Of a stretch of 64,000 nucleotides of DNA, positions 53,188 to 63,500 are shown piece by piece. Origin of the DNA: Marisediminitalea aggregata (GTDB lineage Bacteria > Pseudomonadota > Gammaproteobacteria > Enterobacterales > Alteromonadaceae); the NCBI RefSeq assembly GCF_900129565.1, contig NZ_FQWD01000002.1, positions 434,001 to 498,000 of the forward strand. Reading direction: 5' to 3'. The stretch's first letter is position 1. Each line of letters starts with the position of its first letter. The notes beneath the pieces are model-generated. The model was not told where the DNA came from, made no database searches, and was given only the letters and a program-made list of their open reading frames with translations. A program made the translations under genes and the position numbers.

Positions 53188-53832
53188 ATGTCAATTGTGG
53201 TTAAAACCCTGTCGGAACAAGCTTACGAAATTATTCGTGAGCGTATCCTCGCCAACGATATGTTTCCGGCAAAACCCATTCGTCAGGACGCACTCTCTCA
53301 GGACTTAGGAGTGAGTAAAATACCGCTGCGTGAAGCCCTTACACGTTTGGAGCAAGACGGACTACTGATTTCGCACCCAAACCGAGGCTTTATCGTTCGC
53401 CCGATTAGCCTGGCTGAAGCCGAAGACGTATTTCAATTACGTCAAACGCTGGAGCCCGAGGCCGCCGCTCAGGGTTGTAAAAAAGCAACCGAACAGGACA
53501 AGCAAAAAGTAGAGGAAATCTACAAGCGCCTGCAGAGTATGGCATACGAAATATCCCCCGCAGCCGTTACCGTAAACCGTGAATTTCACCTTGCATTAAC
53601 CGCACCGGCCAATCGAAAGATTACCCAGGAGTTATTGACCAAGGTGCATTTGCTGTCAGAGCGCTATGTTCGCAGGCACCTTGAGCCACCTGATCGCGAA
53701 GCCGATGCGTATCGCGAGCACCAGGAAATCTTTGATGCCTGGATGAACAAAGACGCCAAAAGGGTGAAAAAGCTGCTCAAAGAGCACACGCAAAGTACCC
53801 TGGAAGACCTCCGCGGCGAACTTTTCGAATAA
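53188..53832 (+). CDS. GntR-family (FCD type) regulator
   Basis: A 214-residue GntR protein: winged helix LANDMFPAKPIRQDALSQDLGVSKIPLREALTRLEQDG and an all-helical FCD effector domain (DVFQLRQTLEPEAAAQ, VNREFHLALTAP). AGGAG precedes the ATG. The C-terminal FCD domain binds acids or metals. It is upstream of, but separated by a terminator from, the M1 peptidase gene. Confidence 0.93.
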   Translation: MSIVVKTLSEQAYEIIRERILANDMFPAKPIRQDALSQDLGVSKIPLREALTRLEQDGLLISHPNRGFIVRPISLAEAEDVFQLRQTLEPEAAAQGCKKATEQDKQKVEEIYKRLQSMAYEISPAAVTVNREFHLALTAPANRKITQELLTKVHLLSERYVRRHLEPPDREADAYREHQEIFDAWMNKDAKRVKKLLKEHTQSTLEDLRGELFE

Positions 53833-53837
53833 CAAAC

Positions 53838-53875
53838 AAATCCCGTTTCAGGTTGCCGCCTCAAACGGGATTTTT
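53838..53875 (+). terminator. Intrinsic terminator after the GntR gene
   Basis: Stem AAATCCCGTTT with AAACGGGATTT (11 bp) then a TTTTATTT tract, just downstream of the GntR stop. Confidence 0.9.
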
Positions 53876-54010
53876 ATTTACTCTGCCATATATACATACA
53901 AAGCAGGTCTCGCCCTCCACCAGATATTTTAGGGGGTTGATCCTATCCGCAGCTTGTTAACACAACAATTTTGTATACTCTGGAACAGATAACAACAACA
54001 GAGACGCTCC

Positions 54011-55714
54011 ATGGTTTATACCCGTATCAGACAGTTAACGGCTATCGCCGCCGCTGTCGCAATCACCTCGTTGTCTGCCTGCAGCAGTACAGAATCTTCA
54101 GATGTCGTAAAGGCTACCGAGTCTACGGCCTACAGTTTAAAAAGCGGTGGACAGGTTGCACCGCTACAGCAAGGTCTCACTGTCGAACATGCCGACCTCA
54201 CCTTTGCGTTCGATTTTGACAACAAAATTCTCATGGGTACAACAACCCTGACACTGAAAGGTGAAGGCAGCAGAAGCGCTTTCTCCGTCGATTTAGACAG
54301 TGTCTTTACGGTTAATAGCGTTGCGGTAAATGGCGAATCGCTAGCCGCATCACAATACCGTAACGTGGGTGGCGAGCTACAGATCACGCCTACTTCAGAC
54401 ATAGCCTTGCCGTTAACCGTGACCATTAGCTACGAGGGGCAACCCCGAATTCCGGTACGCGCCCCTTGGGATGGCGGCGTGATGTGGGAAAAAACACCCG
54501 ATGGCGCAAACTGGCTGGCAACCGCGGTGCAAGGAGAAGGTTGTGACCTTTTCTGGCCTTGCATAGACCAGCCACACGGCGAACCCAATCAAACCGATTT
54601 ACATATTCAGGTGCCCAAGCCTCTGGTCGCGGCCAGCAATGGCGTACTGGTTGATGTAACCGACAATGGCGACACGCGCACGTATCACTGGCAAACTCGC
54701 TCAGCCCACAACACCTACGGTATCGCACTGAATATTGCACCGTTTGAAAAGCTCGAAACCACCTATTCAAGCATCTATGGCAACACTTACCCCATAGTGT
54801 ACTACCACCTCCCGGGCAACGAACAACAAGCAAAAGTACTGTTCGACGAAATCCCCACCATGCTGACGTTTTTCGAGCGCATGATTGGGCCGTACCCGTT
54901 TGGCAATGAGAAAGTCGGCGTTGCACAAACCCCGCATTTGGGTATGGAACACCAAACCATTAATGCCTATGGCAACGAATACAAAAAAGACGAATTCGGT
55001 TTCGACTGGCTGCTACAACACGAATTTGCCCATGAATATTTTGGCAACCAGGTGACTAACGACAACTGGGATCACATGTGGATCCACGAAGGACTCGGCA
55101 GCTACATGCAACCTTTGTTTGCTCAGTATTTGTCGGGTGATGTTGCCTACATGACTTACCTGAACAATCAGCGTAAAGGGCTCATTAATACCCACCCCAT
55201 CGTGTCTAACAAACTCATGGAAGTGGAACAGGTTTACGAGCGCGGTGTCGGCCCGGCACTGGATATTTACTACAAAGGCTCCTGGATCATGCATACCCTG
55301 CGAAACCTGATTGGCGACGACGCCTTTTTCAGCGCAGTGCGCGAGCTTGTTTATGGCACTGACCAGCCCAAACCCGGTAACTTCACCACTATTTACCGCA
55401 ATACCCAGGACTTCATCGAGATAGTTAATCGACGTACCGGCAAGGATTTAAGCTGGTTTTTCGACGTGTATTTGTATCAGCCCAAGCTGCCGAAACTGGT
55501 TGAAACACGCACCGAAGACAGTGTGACTTTTAGATGGAATACTCCGCAAAACTTACCCTTCCCAATGCCTCTTGAGGTATCGGTGAATGGCGAAGTACAA
55601 GTGCTGGATATCACGTCGCCGAACACCATAACCGTTACCCCCTTCGATGTAGTGATTGCCGATCCCAATAGCAAAGTGCTCCGATACGAAGCGCGATACG
55701 ACAACAAACAATAA
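54011..55714 (+). CDS. M1-family metallopeptidase lipoprotein
   Basis: A 567-residue protein with a signal peptide and lipobox LSAC (Cys24). The aminopeptidase N-terminal beta domain covers ~45-250, GMEH (311-314) replaces the usual GAMEN exopeptidase motif, and the zinc site is HEFAH (337-341) with Glu360 in IHEGLG. The C-terminal HEAT domain of larger M1 enzymes is missing or shortened, as in compact family members. It is probably a periplasmic, inner- or outer-membrane-anchored aminopeptidase. Confidence 0.9.
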   Translation: MVYTRIRQLTAIAAAVAITSLSACSSTESSDVVKATESTAYSLKSGGQVAPLQQGLTVEHADLTFAFDFDNKILMGTTTLTLKGEGSRSAFSVDLDSVFTVNSVAVNGESLAASQYRNVGGELQITPTSDIALPLTVTISYEGQPRIPVRAPWDGGVMWEKTPDGANWLATAVQGEGCDLFWPCIDQPHGEPNQTDLHIQVPKPLVAASNGVLVDVTDNGDTRTYHWQTRSAHNTYGIALNIAPFEKLETTYSSIYGNTYPIVYYHLPGNEQQAKVLFDEIPTMLTFFERMIGPYPFGNEKVGVAQTPHLGMEHQTINAYGNEYKKDEFGFDWLLQHEFAHEYFGNQVTNDNWDHMWIHEGLGSYMQPLFAQYLSGDVAYMTYLNNQRKGLINTHPIVSNKLMEVEQVYERGVGPALDIYYKGSWIMHTLRNLIGDDAFFSAVRELVYGTDQPKPGNFTTIYRNTQDFIEIVNRRTGKDLSWFFDVYLYQPKLPKLVETRTEDSVTFRWNTPQNLPFPMPLEVSVNGEVQVLDITSPNTITVTPFDVVIADPNSKVLRYEARYDNKQ

Positions 55715-55740
55715 ACTTGTGTAATCTAACTTTGGGCCAC

Positions 55741-55771
55741 TTCGCACCTGACAGTTTGAGTCAGGTGCGAA
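55741..55771. terminator. Perfect hairpin after the M1 peptidase gene
   Basis: A 12-bp perfect stem (TTCGCACCTGAC with GTCAGGTGCGAA) around a 7-base loop, 26 bases after the peptidase stop. It lacks a T-tract, so it may be a processing or attenuator hairpin rather than a full terminator. Confidence 0.45.
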
Positions 55772-55927
55772 TAACCGCAAAATTCGGTCGTTTGGCCCAA
55801 ATTGCCCGGTATAAACTTGTTGTTTAGCACACCCTGAGCAAACATAGTAATAACAGGTGGTGTACTTGTCTCTAGCGCAACGTACCCGCACTAAAAACAG
55901 AAAAAAATATAACGACAGGAGTACAAG

Positions 55928-56365
55928 GTGAACTTCGTTAAGTTAACCCTGATGTGTTTAATTATGAGCCTCAGCGCGACCGCGACTGCAGGTTTAAAAC
56001 GCTACCCGCACCCCAATCCAGATATGCCATTTTCACTCGCCACACAAGTCGACAACATTGTGTATTTGTCTGGCCAAATCGCCGCAGATGAACACGGACA
56101 GCTCGCCGACAATATCACCGAGCAATCTCACCAGGTTATGAAAAATATCAAGTCCGCACTTAACAGTATCGGCCTGGATATGGAAGATATCTTCAAGTGT
56201 ACGGTGATGATAGACGACATCGCCCAATGGCCTGATTTCAATAAAGTCTATGTGCAGTACTTTTCCAAAGGTGCCCTACCCGCCCGCAGCGCGTTCGGTG
56301 TCGACGGCCTCGCCATGGGCTCCATGCTCGAAGTAGAGTGCATGGCACACAAACGCCGTATGTAA
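55928..56365 (+). CDS. Exported RidA-family protein
   Basis: A 145-residue protein with a GTG start (GGAGTACAAG upstream). Residues ~1-21 are a signal peptide (CLIMSLSATATAG), unusual for RidA. The Rid fold follows with the substrate-binding Arg in LPARSAFGVDGLAMGSMLEVECMA and QIAADEHGQLADNITEQSHQVMKNIKSAL. Cytosolic RidA hydrolyses enamines/imines; an exported form is less studied. It follows the M1 peptidase gene but with a 200-base gap and its own start. Confidence 0.88.
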   Translation: MNFVKLTLMCLIMSLSATATAGLKRYPHPNPDMPFSLATQVDNIVYLSGQIAADEHGQLADNITEQSHQVMKNIKSALNSIGLDMEDIFKCTVMIDDIAQWPDFNKVYVQYFSKGALPARSAFGVDGLAMGSMLEVECMAHKRRM

Positions 56366-56401
56366 AACATCATCCCGGCCCAGAGGTGGCAGATAAATCA
56401 A

Positions 56402-56760
56402 CCGTCATCCCGGGCTTGTCCCGGGAACTAATAAAAAGGCCGCGATCTAAAAACAACCACCTTCTGCACTTCGATTTCTAAGATCCCGGATATCGCTGGG
56501 GCGATTCCGGGACGACGGATGGGGATATACGCTGCGCGATTCCGGGACGACGGAAAGGAACAAGCGCTTCGCTTTTTTCGCTACAACAGTTACTGGATAA
56601 AAGAAACGTCATCCCGGACTTGTTCCGGGACCTTCCGGACTTGTTCCGGGACCTTGGCTTGTCCCGGGAACTAATAAAAAGGCCGCGATCTATAAACCCC
56701 CACCTTTTGCACTTCGATTTCTAAGATCCCGGATATCGCTGGGGCGATTCCGGGACGACG
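56402..56760. repeat. MITE/BIME-like palindromic repeats, left array
   Basis: Two near-complete units (56402-56518 and 56608-56760), plus an extra half-hairpin at 56537-56553. Each unit opens with CGTCATCCCGG...CTTGTCCCGGGA or a TTCC variant, keeps an internal AAAAGGCCGCG...GATTTCTAAG segment and closes with the hairpin CCCGGATATCGC-TGGG-GCGATTCCGGG followed by ACGACGG. The ends are inverted copies (GTCATCCCGG versus CCGGGACGAC). The region between genes holds no ORF I accept. Confidence 0.85.
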
Positions 56761-56821
56761 GATAGTAGATAAAAATCCGAAAGTACCACATGCAATCAAT
56801 TACATGTAAACTACACGCACT

Positions 56822-57421
56822 ATGTCATACCCCGTTCCAGATACACCACTAGAAGTACTCTTCGAAGTTAAAAAGAGTAAATTTTTTGCGTTTGCCGCCT
56901 GCACACCAGATCGCGAAACCGCGATGCAGTATCTGGCAGCAAAACGTGCAGAATACCCCGATGCCCGCCACCATTGCTGGGCGTATCTACTGGGGAATCC
57001 GCATTCTCCCACCAGTGCAGCAATGTCTGACGACGGCGAGCCCAGCGGCACTGCCGGTAAACCAATACTGAATGTGTTACAACACAAGGGCGTGGGTGAT
57101 ATCACTATCATCGTGACCCGCTATTTCGGCGGTATAAAACTTGGCGCAGGCGGTTTAGTGCGCGCTTATTCTTCTGCCGCGCAACAAGTAATGGAAAACC
57201 TATCGCTTAAGGAACAAGTAACACTGAGTAAGTTACTGGTTAAAGCAGACTTTAGACACGAGCAGTTCGTGCGACATATCGTCACCGAGCAACAGGGCAT
57301 TGTCGAAGAATGTGACTATGCAGAGCAGGTCTCCATGCAAATTGCACTACCTGCACCGGCCATTGAAACCCTCACGCAGCTTTGTGTAAGTCAGGGTATT
57401 CAGGTAATTCAGCCGGACTAG
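56822..57421 (+). CDS. yigZ: YigZ/IMPACT-family protein
   Basis: A 199-residue protein with the UPF0029/IMPACT domain: KKSKFFAFAACTPD, HHCWAYLLG, SDDGEPSGTAGKPIL and VTRYFGGIKLGAGGLVRAYS, then a C-terminal DUF1949 half. Length and motif order match E. coli YigZ. Function is not clear. It lies between two repeat arrays and converges with the phosphatase gene. Confidence 0.93.
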   Translation: MSYPVPDTPLEVLFEVKKSKFFAFAACTPDRETAMQYLAAKRAEYPDARHHCWAYLLGNPHSPTSAAMSDDGEPSGTAGKPILNVLQHKGVGDITIIVTRYFGGIKLGAGGLVRAYSSAAQQVMENLSLKEQVTLSKLLVKADFRHEQFVRHIVTEQQGIVEECDYAEQVSMQIALPAPAIETLTQLCVSQGIQVIQPD

Positions 57422-57889
57422 CTACACAATAGCTGCCGCTTGCTGCAGTTCGCGTCTCGACAACAGATTAGCCTTCTCTCCACCAAAGCTGTGTACAATG
57501 GCGTAAGCGCTACTGGCGGGAATTTTAAGGTGAATACACAGAGCAAAAAGAAATAAACGACACCGCTCGCAGGCACCATCGCAATGTAAATATACCCGCC
57601 CACCTTCATTCAGCGTTTGTGACACCTCCAGCAAATACTGCTGTAAAAAGGCTTTTTCCGTTTCGTTTTGTACAAAGATATCCGACACATTAAACGGCAG
57701 CCACAACCAATGCATACCGGCACTTTCAACGTCGGTTTTTAACTCAGGTTTATTTTCTTCAGAGGTTTGGATAGTGGCAATATGTGTGATGCCCTGCTTT
57801 TTTAAGGCATGCATATATTCAGCTGTGGGCCTGGCTCCAAGGGTGATTTTTCCTGCCCCTACAGCAAACCAGTTTAGTGTTGTGGTCAT
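57422..57889 (-). CDS. Dual-specificity-type protein phosphatase-like protein
   Basis: A 155-residue protein with a C-x(5)-R signature, HCDGACERC (C103, R109), after a family-like NEGGRVYLHC strand. TIQTSEENKPEL and WLWLPFNVSD also fit. The general acid aspartate is not certain. The gene meets yigZ tail to tail with no gap. Confidence 0.8.
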   Translation of the reverse strand: MTTTLNWFAVGAGKITLGARPTAEYMHALKKQGITHIATIQTSEENKPELKTDVESAGMHWLWLPFNVSDIFVQNETEKAFLQQYLLEVSQTLNEGGRVYLHCDGACERCRLFLFALCIHLKIPASSAYAIVHSFGGEKANLLSRRELQQAAAIV

Positions 57890-57911
57890 AGTTACCAGTT
57901 AGGTAATGGCT

Positions 57912-58547
57912 CTACACCACATAATAGTAAATTGAGAAGTAATGGCAACTACAGCCGCCAATAACAAACAAATGCCAAATGGCGTGTGTAAACTTTTTTG
58001 ACTTAGCAATGTAAAACAACACACCTACGCTAAAGCACAGTCCACCAGCCACAATCAGCCACAAACCGGAACCGGGTAACGCCTGATACAGCGGATAAAT
58101 CAGCGCCAACGCTATCCAGCCCATTACCAGATACGTCATCACAGACACTTTGGGGAACCGGTGTTTGGCAATCAACTTGAACGCGACGCCGGCCAGCGCC
58201 AACATCCATATTCCCGCTGTAGCGGCAATACCGAGAGTGCCCCCTATGGCGACTAGGGTGAGCGGTGTATACGTACCCGCAATCAGTAAATAAATGGCAC
58301 TGTGGTCAAACAGCTTTAACACACCTTTGGTCTGCTGATGTGTTACTGCGTGATAAATAGTAGAGGCTAAAAACATGAATATCAGCGTGCCGCCATAGAT
58401 CGCCGATGCGGTTATACTCACAGACGATTCTGCACGTAACAGCATGAATACTAAGCCGACAATAGCCGCCACGAATCCCAGCCCGTGACTAATGCTGTTC
58501 ATCCATTCTTCCATTGCTGAATATGCGCGGTGTTTAAGCGTAGACAT
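57912..58547 (-). CDS. Hemolysin III/PAQR-family membrane protein
   Basis: About 212 residues from the ATG at 58547 (GGAG upstream). Seven spans and the conserved EEWMNSISHGLGFV, LASTIYHAVTHQQ, and HLFVIGGCSCHYF (His-x(3-4)-His metal site) of the YqfA/PAQR family. Bacterial members are not proven hemolysins; human PAQRs are receptors/ceramidases. It follows the phosphatase by 22 bases. Confidence 0.9.
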   Translation of the reverse strand: MSTLKHRAYSAMEEWMNSISHGLGFVAAIVGLVFMLLRAESSVSITASAIYGGTLIFMFLASTIYHAVTHQQTKGVLKLFDHSAIYLLIAGTYTPLTLVAIGGTLGIAATAGIWMLALAGVAFKLIAKHRFPKVSVMTYLVMGWIALALIYPLYQALPGSGLWLIVAGGLCFSVGVLFYIAKSKKFTHAIWHLFVIGGCSCHYFSIYYYVV

Positions 58548-58743
58548 AACTGCTCCGACCATTGAATAAGTACAGTGTAATAATTCAGCGTACACTTGTA
58601 CACCGTAACTATTGCAGTTTCATTTCAAAAACACTTTTAGTATTGAAATATATGGAAATTTTTTATGTTTTAGTTCCCGGATTGAAAGGATGGGGATAAA
58701 TGCTTAGAGCTTTCAACAACCGCAGACGTTGGATAAAAGAAAC

Positions 58744-59519
58744 GTCATCCCGGGCTTGTTCCGGGACCTTCGGTTGCATGGATACATCCTTTCCACGTCA
58801 TCCCGGACTTGTTCCGGGACCTACTCAAAAAGGCCGAGATTTAAAAACAACACACCTTCAGCACTTCGATTTCTAAGATCCCGGATATCGCTGGGGCGAT
58901 TCCGGGACGACGGATGATGGATCAAAGAAACGTCATCCCGGGCTTGTCCCGGGACCTTTGGTTGCATGGATACATCCTTTCCTCGTCATCCCGGACTTGT
59001 TCCGGGACCTTAGCTTGTTCCGGGACCTTAGCTTGTTCCGGGACCTTAGCTTGTCCCGGGACCTTCGGTTGCATGGATACATCCTTTCCACGTCATCCCG
59101 GACTTGTTCCGGGACCTACTCAAAAAGGCCGCGTTCTAAAAACAACACACCTTCATCACTTTGATTTCTAAGATCCCGGATATCGCTGGGGCGATTCCGG
59201 GACGACGGATGGGGATATACGCTTCGCGATTCCGGGACGACAGATGATGGATCAAAGAAACGTCATCCCGGACTTGTTCCGGGACCTTAGCTTGTTCCGG
59301 GACCTTGGGTTGCCCCGGGACCTAAACGAAAAGGCCGCGTTCTAAAAACAACACACCTTCATCACTTTGATTTCTAAGATCCCGGATATCGCTGGGGCGA
59401 TTCCGGGACGACGGATGGGGATATTCGCTTCGCGATTCCGGGACGACGGGTGCGTGGATACATCCTTTCACCGTCATCCCGGACGTGTTCCGGGACCTTG
59501 GCTTGCCCCGGGACCTTTT
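58744..59519. repeat. MITE/BIME-like palindromic repeats, right array
   Basis: Three full units (58744-58914, 58931-59252, 59262-59449) and a terminal half from 59472, of the same family as the array at 56.4 kb. Expansion is visible: a short 18-base tandem (CTTGTTCCGGGACCTTAG) repeats four times at 58996-59063, and GGTTGCATGGATACATCC is duplicated. The inner AAAAGGCCGCG...TTTCTAAG segment and closing hairpin are preserved. No accepted gene lies here. Confidence 0.87.
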
Positions 59520-59535
59520 CAAAGGCGGTAACCGC

Positions 59536-59961
59536 TTAAACTACTTCGAAAGTAACTTCAACGTTGCCGCGTGTTGCATTTGAGTAAGGGCACACAACGT
59601 GCGCTTTTTCTACTAACGCGTTTTTGTCTGCGTCTACGTCACCCAAATCAACGGTGAGTTTAACCGCAATGGCGAAACCGGTTGGGATAGGGCCGATACC
59701 TACTTCACCCGTTACTTTAATGTCAGCAGGCAGAGCAACTTTTTCCTGACCCGCTACAAATTTCAGAGCACCAATGAAACACGCAGCATAGCCCGCAGCA
59801 AACATCTGCTCAGGGTTTGTGCCTGGACCATCGTCGCCGCCTAACCCTTTGGGTACCGATAAACCGGCTTCTAAGCGACCGTCGTCAGACGCAATTTTAC
59901 CGTCGCGACCACCTGTCGCTGTTGCCACACCTGTGTATAACACTTGATCTAACTTATGCAT
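59536..59961 (-). CDS. ohr: Organic hydroperoxide resistance protein Ohr
   Basis: A 141-residue OsmC/Ohr peroxidase with both catalytic cysteines: C61 in GYAACFIGAL and C124 in HVVCPYSNATRGN. It reduces organic hydroperoxides using lipoyl-type or thiol donors. Divergent from ohrR, with OhrR-like operators between. Confidence 0.97.
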   Translation of the reverse strand: MHKLDQVLYTGVATATGGRDGKIASDDGRLEAGLSVPKGLGGDDGPGTNPEQMFAAGYAACFIGALKFVAGQEKVALPADIKVTGEVGIGPIPTGFAIAVKLTVDLGDVDADKNALVEKAHVVCPYSNATRGNVEVTFEVV

Positions 59962-60018
59962 AACATGCCCTCTTGGTTGTGAAATACGTTGTGCTAATCA
60001 TCTTTGGCACAACACTTA

Positions 60019-60080
60019 CTTTGTATGCAAAATAAAATAACAAAGGAGTGATTGCCTTGCAACTATTTTGTATGCAAAAT
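60019..60080. promoter_or_regulatory. Paired OhrR operators
   Basis: TTTGTATGCAAA occurs at 60020-60031 and as the longer ATTTTGTATGCAAAAT at 60065-60080. The sites are in the ohr/ohrR divergent promoter, as expected for autorepression by OhrR. Confidence 0.85.
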
Positions 60081-60101
60081 ATAAGACAGAGGTAGCACAA
60101 C

Positions 60102-60569
60102 ATGCATGAACACGATTTACTAAAGCTGGAGAATCAGCTTTGCCATCGCTTTTACAGCGTATCCAATGCGTTTACGCGCGCTTATCGGCCGTTGCTGAAG
60201 TCGCTCGACATCACCTATCCCCAGTACCTGGTGATGATGGCGTTGTGGGAGCAAGACAACGTCACCATCTCACAACTGGTTGAAAAGTGCCGTGTTGATG
60301 CAGGCGCCCTGACACTGATTTTGCAGAAGCTGGCACAAAAAGCATTTATTGTTATTAAACCGTCACAGCATGACAAAAGAGTGAAAGAAGTGGCGTTAAC
60401 GGAAAAAGGCCAAGCGACTAAATCGGAGGCGTTACAGATCCCCAAACAGTTATTGTGTCAGTTGCAAAACCTGGATGCAGGAGAAATGCACCAACTAAAG
60501 GTGCTTATAGACAAACTGTACTGTGAACTCGCCACCCCACAAGACAGAGTAGCGGCAAACGACTCATAG
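60102..60569 (+). CDS. ohrR: OhrR, MarR-family organic-peroxide sensor
   Basis: A 155-residue MarR/OhrR protein with the redox-sensing Cys (C14 in LENQLCHRFYSVSN), and a winged helix from ~55 to 110 (VTISQLVEKCRVDAGALTLILQKL, KPSQHDKRVKEVALTEKG). Oxidation of the N-terminal Cys releases it from ohr. Its stop overlaps the convergent CHAT gene by 6 bases. Confidence 0.94.
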   Translation: MHEHDLLKLENQLCHRFYSVSNAFTRAYRPLLKSLDITYPQYLVMMALWEQDNVTISQLVEKCRVDAGALTLILQKLAQKAFIVIKPSQHDKRVKEVALTEKGQATKSEALQIPKQLLCQLQNLDAGEMHQLKVLIDKLYCELATPQDRVAANDS

Positions 60570-63500
60570 GTGTCGCTGCGTCAATTCGTAACCCGCCCAG
60601 TAATAGGGATGCTTGTAACGCCTTGAGCTTTGCATCCCTGCTATCGCCAAATTCAGTGCTTGTTCGGCATTGCTGCCCGATTGGATCGCTCTGTAAAAGT
60701 GCGCAGCAAACATACCTGAAGCCCGGTCGACAATTGGCCATTTGGTCGCCACTACGGTTTGCGCTCCCGATTGTAAAAAGGCCCTGGCCAGACTCAACGA
60801 ACCCACTCCGTCGAAATCCCGGCCGTTGGCAGTATCGCACGCATTTAAAAACACTAGATTGTTGGCAAACCCAGAGTGTTCGATGGCCCGAATATCAATA
60901 AGCGTGCCGCCCGTCCCATTGGCAGAAGCCTGATTCAGAGCAAGCCCAACCACGTCGGGTTCAGTGGGATCGTAAATATTATGCGCGGCAATGTGCAGGA
61001 TGTTTGCCTGGCGTGTATCTTCGGAAAACAAAGCCTCGTCGGTGGCCGCATTATTCAACAGTACGTCTATCGGTTGTGGGGCAAACGCAGCCTGTATCTG
61101 CTCAGCTTCCACTTTGGCCCAGGGAAGCGCATCCAGCGCCGCCAGCTCACCTGACTGCGCATTGATTTGTTGTGTTGCCAGCACGCGGATTACTGCGCTG
61201 TCTGACGCCATATTCTGATTTTGTACTGTCCGTGTCGACGACATCACCCGTTTAAACGCCGCGGGAGGCGACGGTAAAGAGGCCACAAGTGCATTCAGTG
61301 ACACAGTATTCACCGGCACATGACCGGCGACAATCCAGGTACTTGCGCTGTCTTCCGTCAACATGGGCGCAAATAGCTGTTCCGCTAGTGTTTGAAGGCG
61401 CCTTTCAGCATCCTGGCGGCGTTGCATTACAGACAGCGCGGCCTCCTCCGCCAGTGCCACCAGCGTTTGCAGTGGTGCAATAGCGTGAAGAGTAACGGTA
61501 TCGGCGCTTATTACCACAGCTCGAATATGTTGTTCAGCAGGAACATACAAGACAACACGCTCCCCAGCACCAAGCGATGCTTGTACCTGAGCAAGGCAAT
61601 CCTGAATATCACACAGCGTTTGAGACGTGCCACCTGCCGTTACTTCGTTCACTTGCTCAGAGGTTTGCGTCTTAGATGCATACATACTGGCATGGCGAAG
61701 CAAATCGACTTCAAGCAATTGCTGTAACCTAACCGCAAGTGGTGCTACGCCGCTGTCGAAACGCTGGGTATTAAGTGCGTTTAACCGCTGCTGGCGCGTT
61801 GCATCGAGAGAGAAAGGCTGTTGCCGAATATTCAACTCATTCAGAAGCAACAGGTTACCGGCAAGGTAGGCATTCGATGCAGGCGTGTTCTTTTTCATAA
61901 GCTGAGCCAGCCATAACGTATAAAAATCATTAACGCTATGACGCCATGCCGCACTCATGTCATTGCCAGACATCGCTCGTAATTGCGATATGATCATGGC
62001 ATGCGTTGCTTCCGCGTAGGCATCACTTTCGACATCACCACGCTTTAGCAGAATCTCGTACTGGCGTTTACGCACTTTTACCGCCAATAAACTGGTGACC
62101 TGCACCTGTTCGTCAGAAAGCGATGCCAGCCAATCTGAGGCCTCGTTTGTCGCGCCCCGTTGATAGGCTATATCCGCCAGTTTCAATACGGCTTCTGTTT
62201 TTAAAGACACATCAATGTCTTCGTTGACCAACTGCTTTAGCTGCTCTGTGAGTGCATCCGCAGCCACTGGTGTGGCTATGCCCAAGTCCGCTGCTTCCAG
62301 TGAAGCTACTAACGCGATCGCCTGCTTTTCATAAACCGTGCCGGTCATCAGGCCTTCATAGCACGCTCTGACCAGCGGCGCCGCAGAGGTGGTTACACCG
62401 CTTCGCATCAGGCTTTGCGCAAGACGACACTGTAATTCGGCTTTTACCTTGGGTGCGTTGTCCGCCACTCGCTCTATAGCACCATGTAAGTAAGCCGCGG
62501 CTTTATTGTATTCACCCAGCCTGAAATATACCGTACTGACATTCTGGTAGGTAAAGGCTTCCAGGTCCGGGTCTTCGTGGGACTGTAGCAGTACTAACAG
62601 CGTCAGCAAGTGATATTGAGACGCATTGAAATCCTGACGACGACTTTGCAACCAGGCAATATTGGAATGAATGGTAATCTGTTGTTTTATATTGTTATCT
62701 TTTTCAGCCGCGGCGAGCGCTTTACGCTCGTATCGCAATGCTTCGCTGAGATTATAATCCGCGGTTTCAGGTGTTTGTTGAGCAAGCTTGATGTAAAGAA
62801 ACCCAACATTGTCGTACAGGGTAATAACGTCATCATTTGCCAGCAGATGTCCGTCGGGGCCTTCGAGTAGCGCTTCACTGTTCGATAGCGCCAGCCTGCC
62901 CGCATTTACCTGATTGTCGTCTAAATAGGCCTCGCCCAATAGCACGCCCGCTTTAAATTGCACAACAACAGACAACGAATCGTCATTTACCAGGCTTTTG
63001 AATATCTCAATCGCCTCGGTATTTTCGCGCTGACGCAAATAGATTTTTCCCTTAAGCAAGGTCATGACCGGACCCAGCGCTTGCGGCATGGACGATGGCG
63101 GAAACCGGGTTAGCACATCGGTTGCTAATTCAAATTGGTAGGTATTAAACAATAGCTCTGCAGTAATCGCTGCCAGCACGGCTTCAGACGGTGACATGCT
63201 TGCCAGCGATACCGTTTCAGTAAGCGTGCTATAAGCCGTATTGGCCAGATCTTTTTCAGCAGAAAACGGGTCTGCCAGATAGTGCTGTAAAATGGGTAAC
63301 CACAAGGCGTGCTGTTGTGCATCCAGGCTGATTGAATTGCCCTTTTCTGCACAGGTTGAGTTGTCGACTGCTTGTGCCACGTAAAGCTGAACGACAGACA
63401 ACACCAGCGCTGGCGAATTCGAGGTACCAGAATGCGCCTCTATAAACTGCCACCGCACTGCGTCTCGCGTTTCATCCGATTGGGCGTCGATGGCATCTGA

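Noticed and set aside
58996..59063. Tandem 18-base repeats that resemble a CRISPR array
   Set aside because: No unique spacers, repeats are too short and they are part of the larger palindromic element.
58729..59522. Several short frames with repeated RDL.../SSRTCSGT-type peptides
   Set aside because: They are translations of the palindromic repeats in different frames and have no ribosome site or conserved coding pattern.
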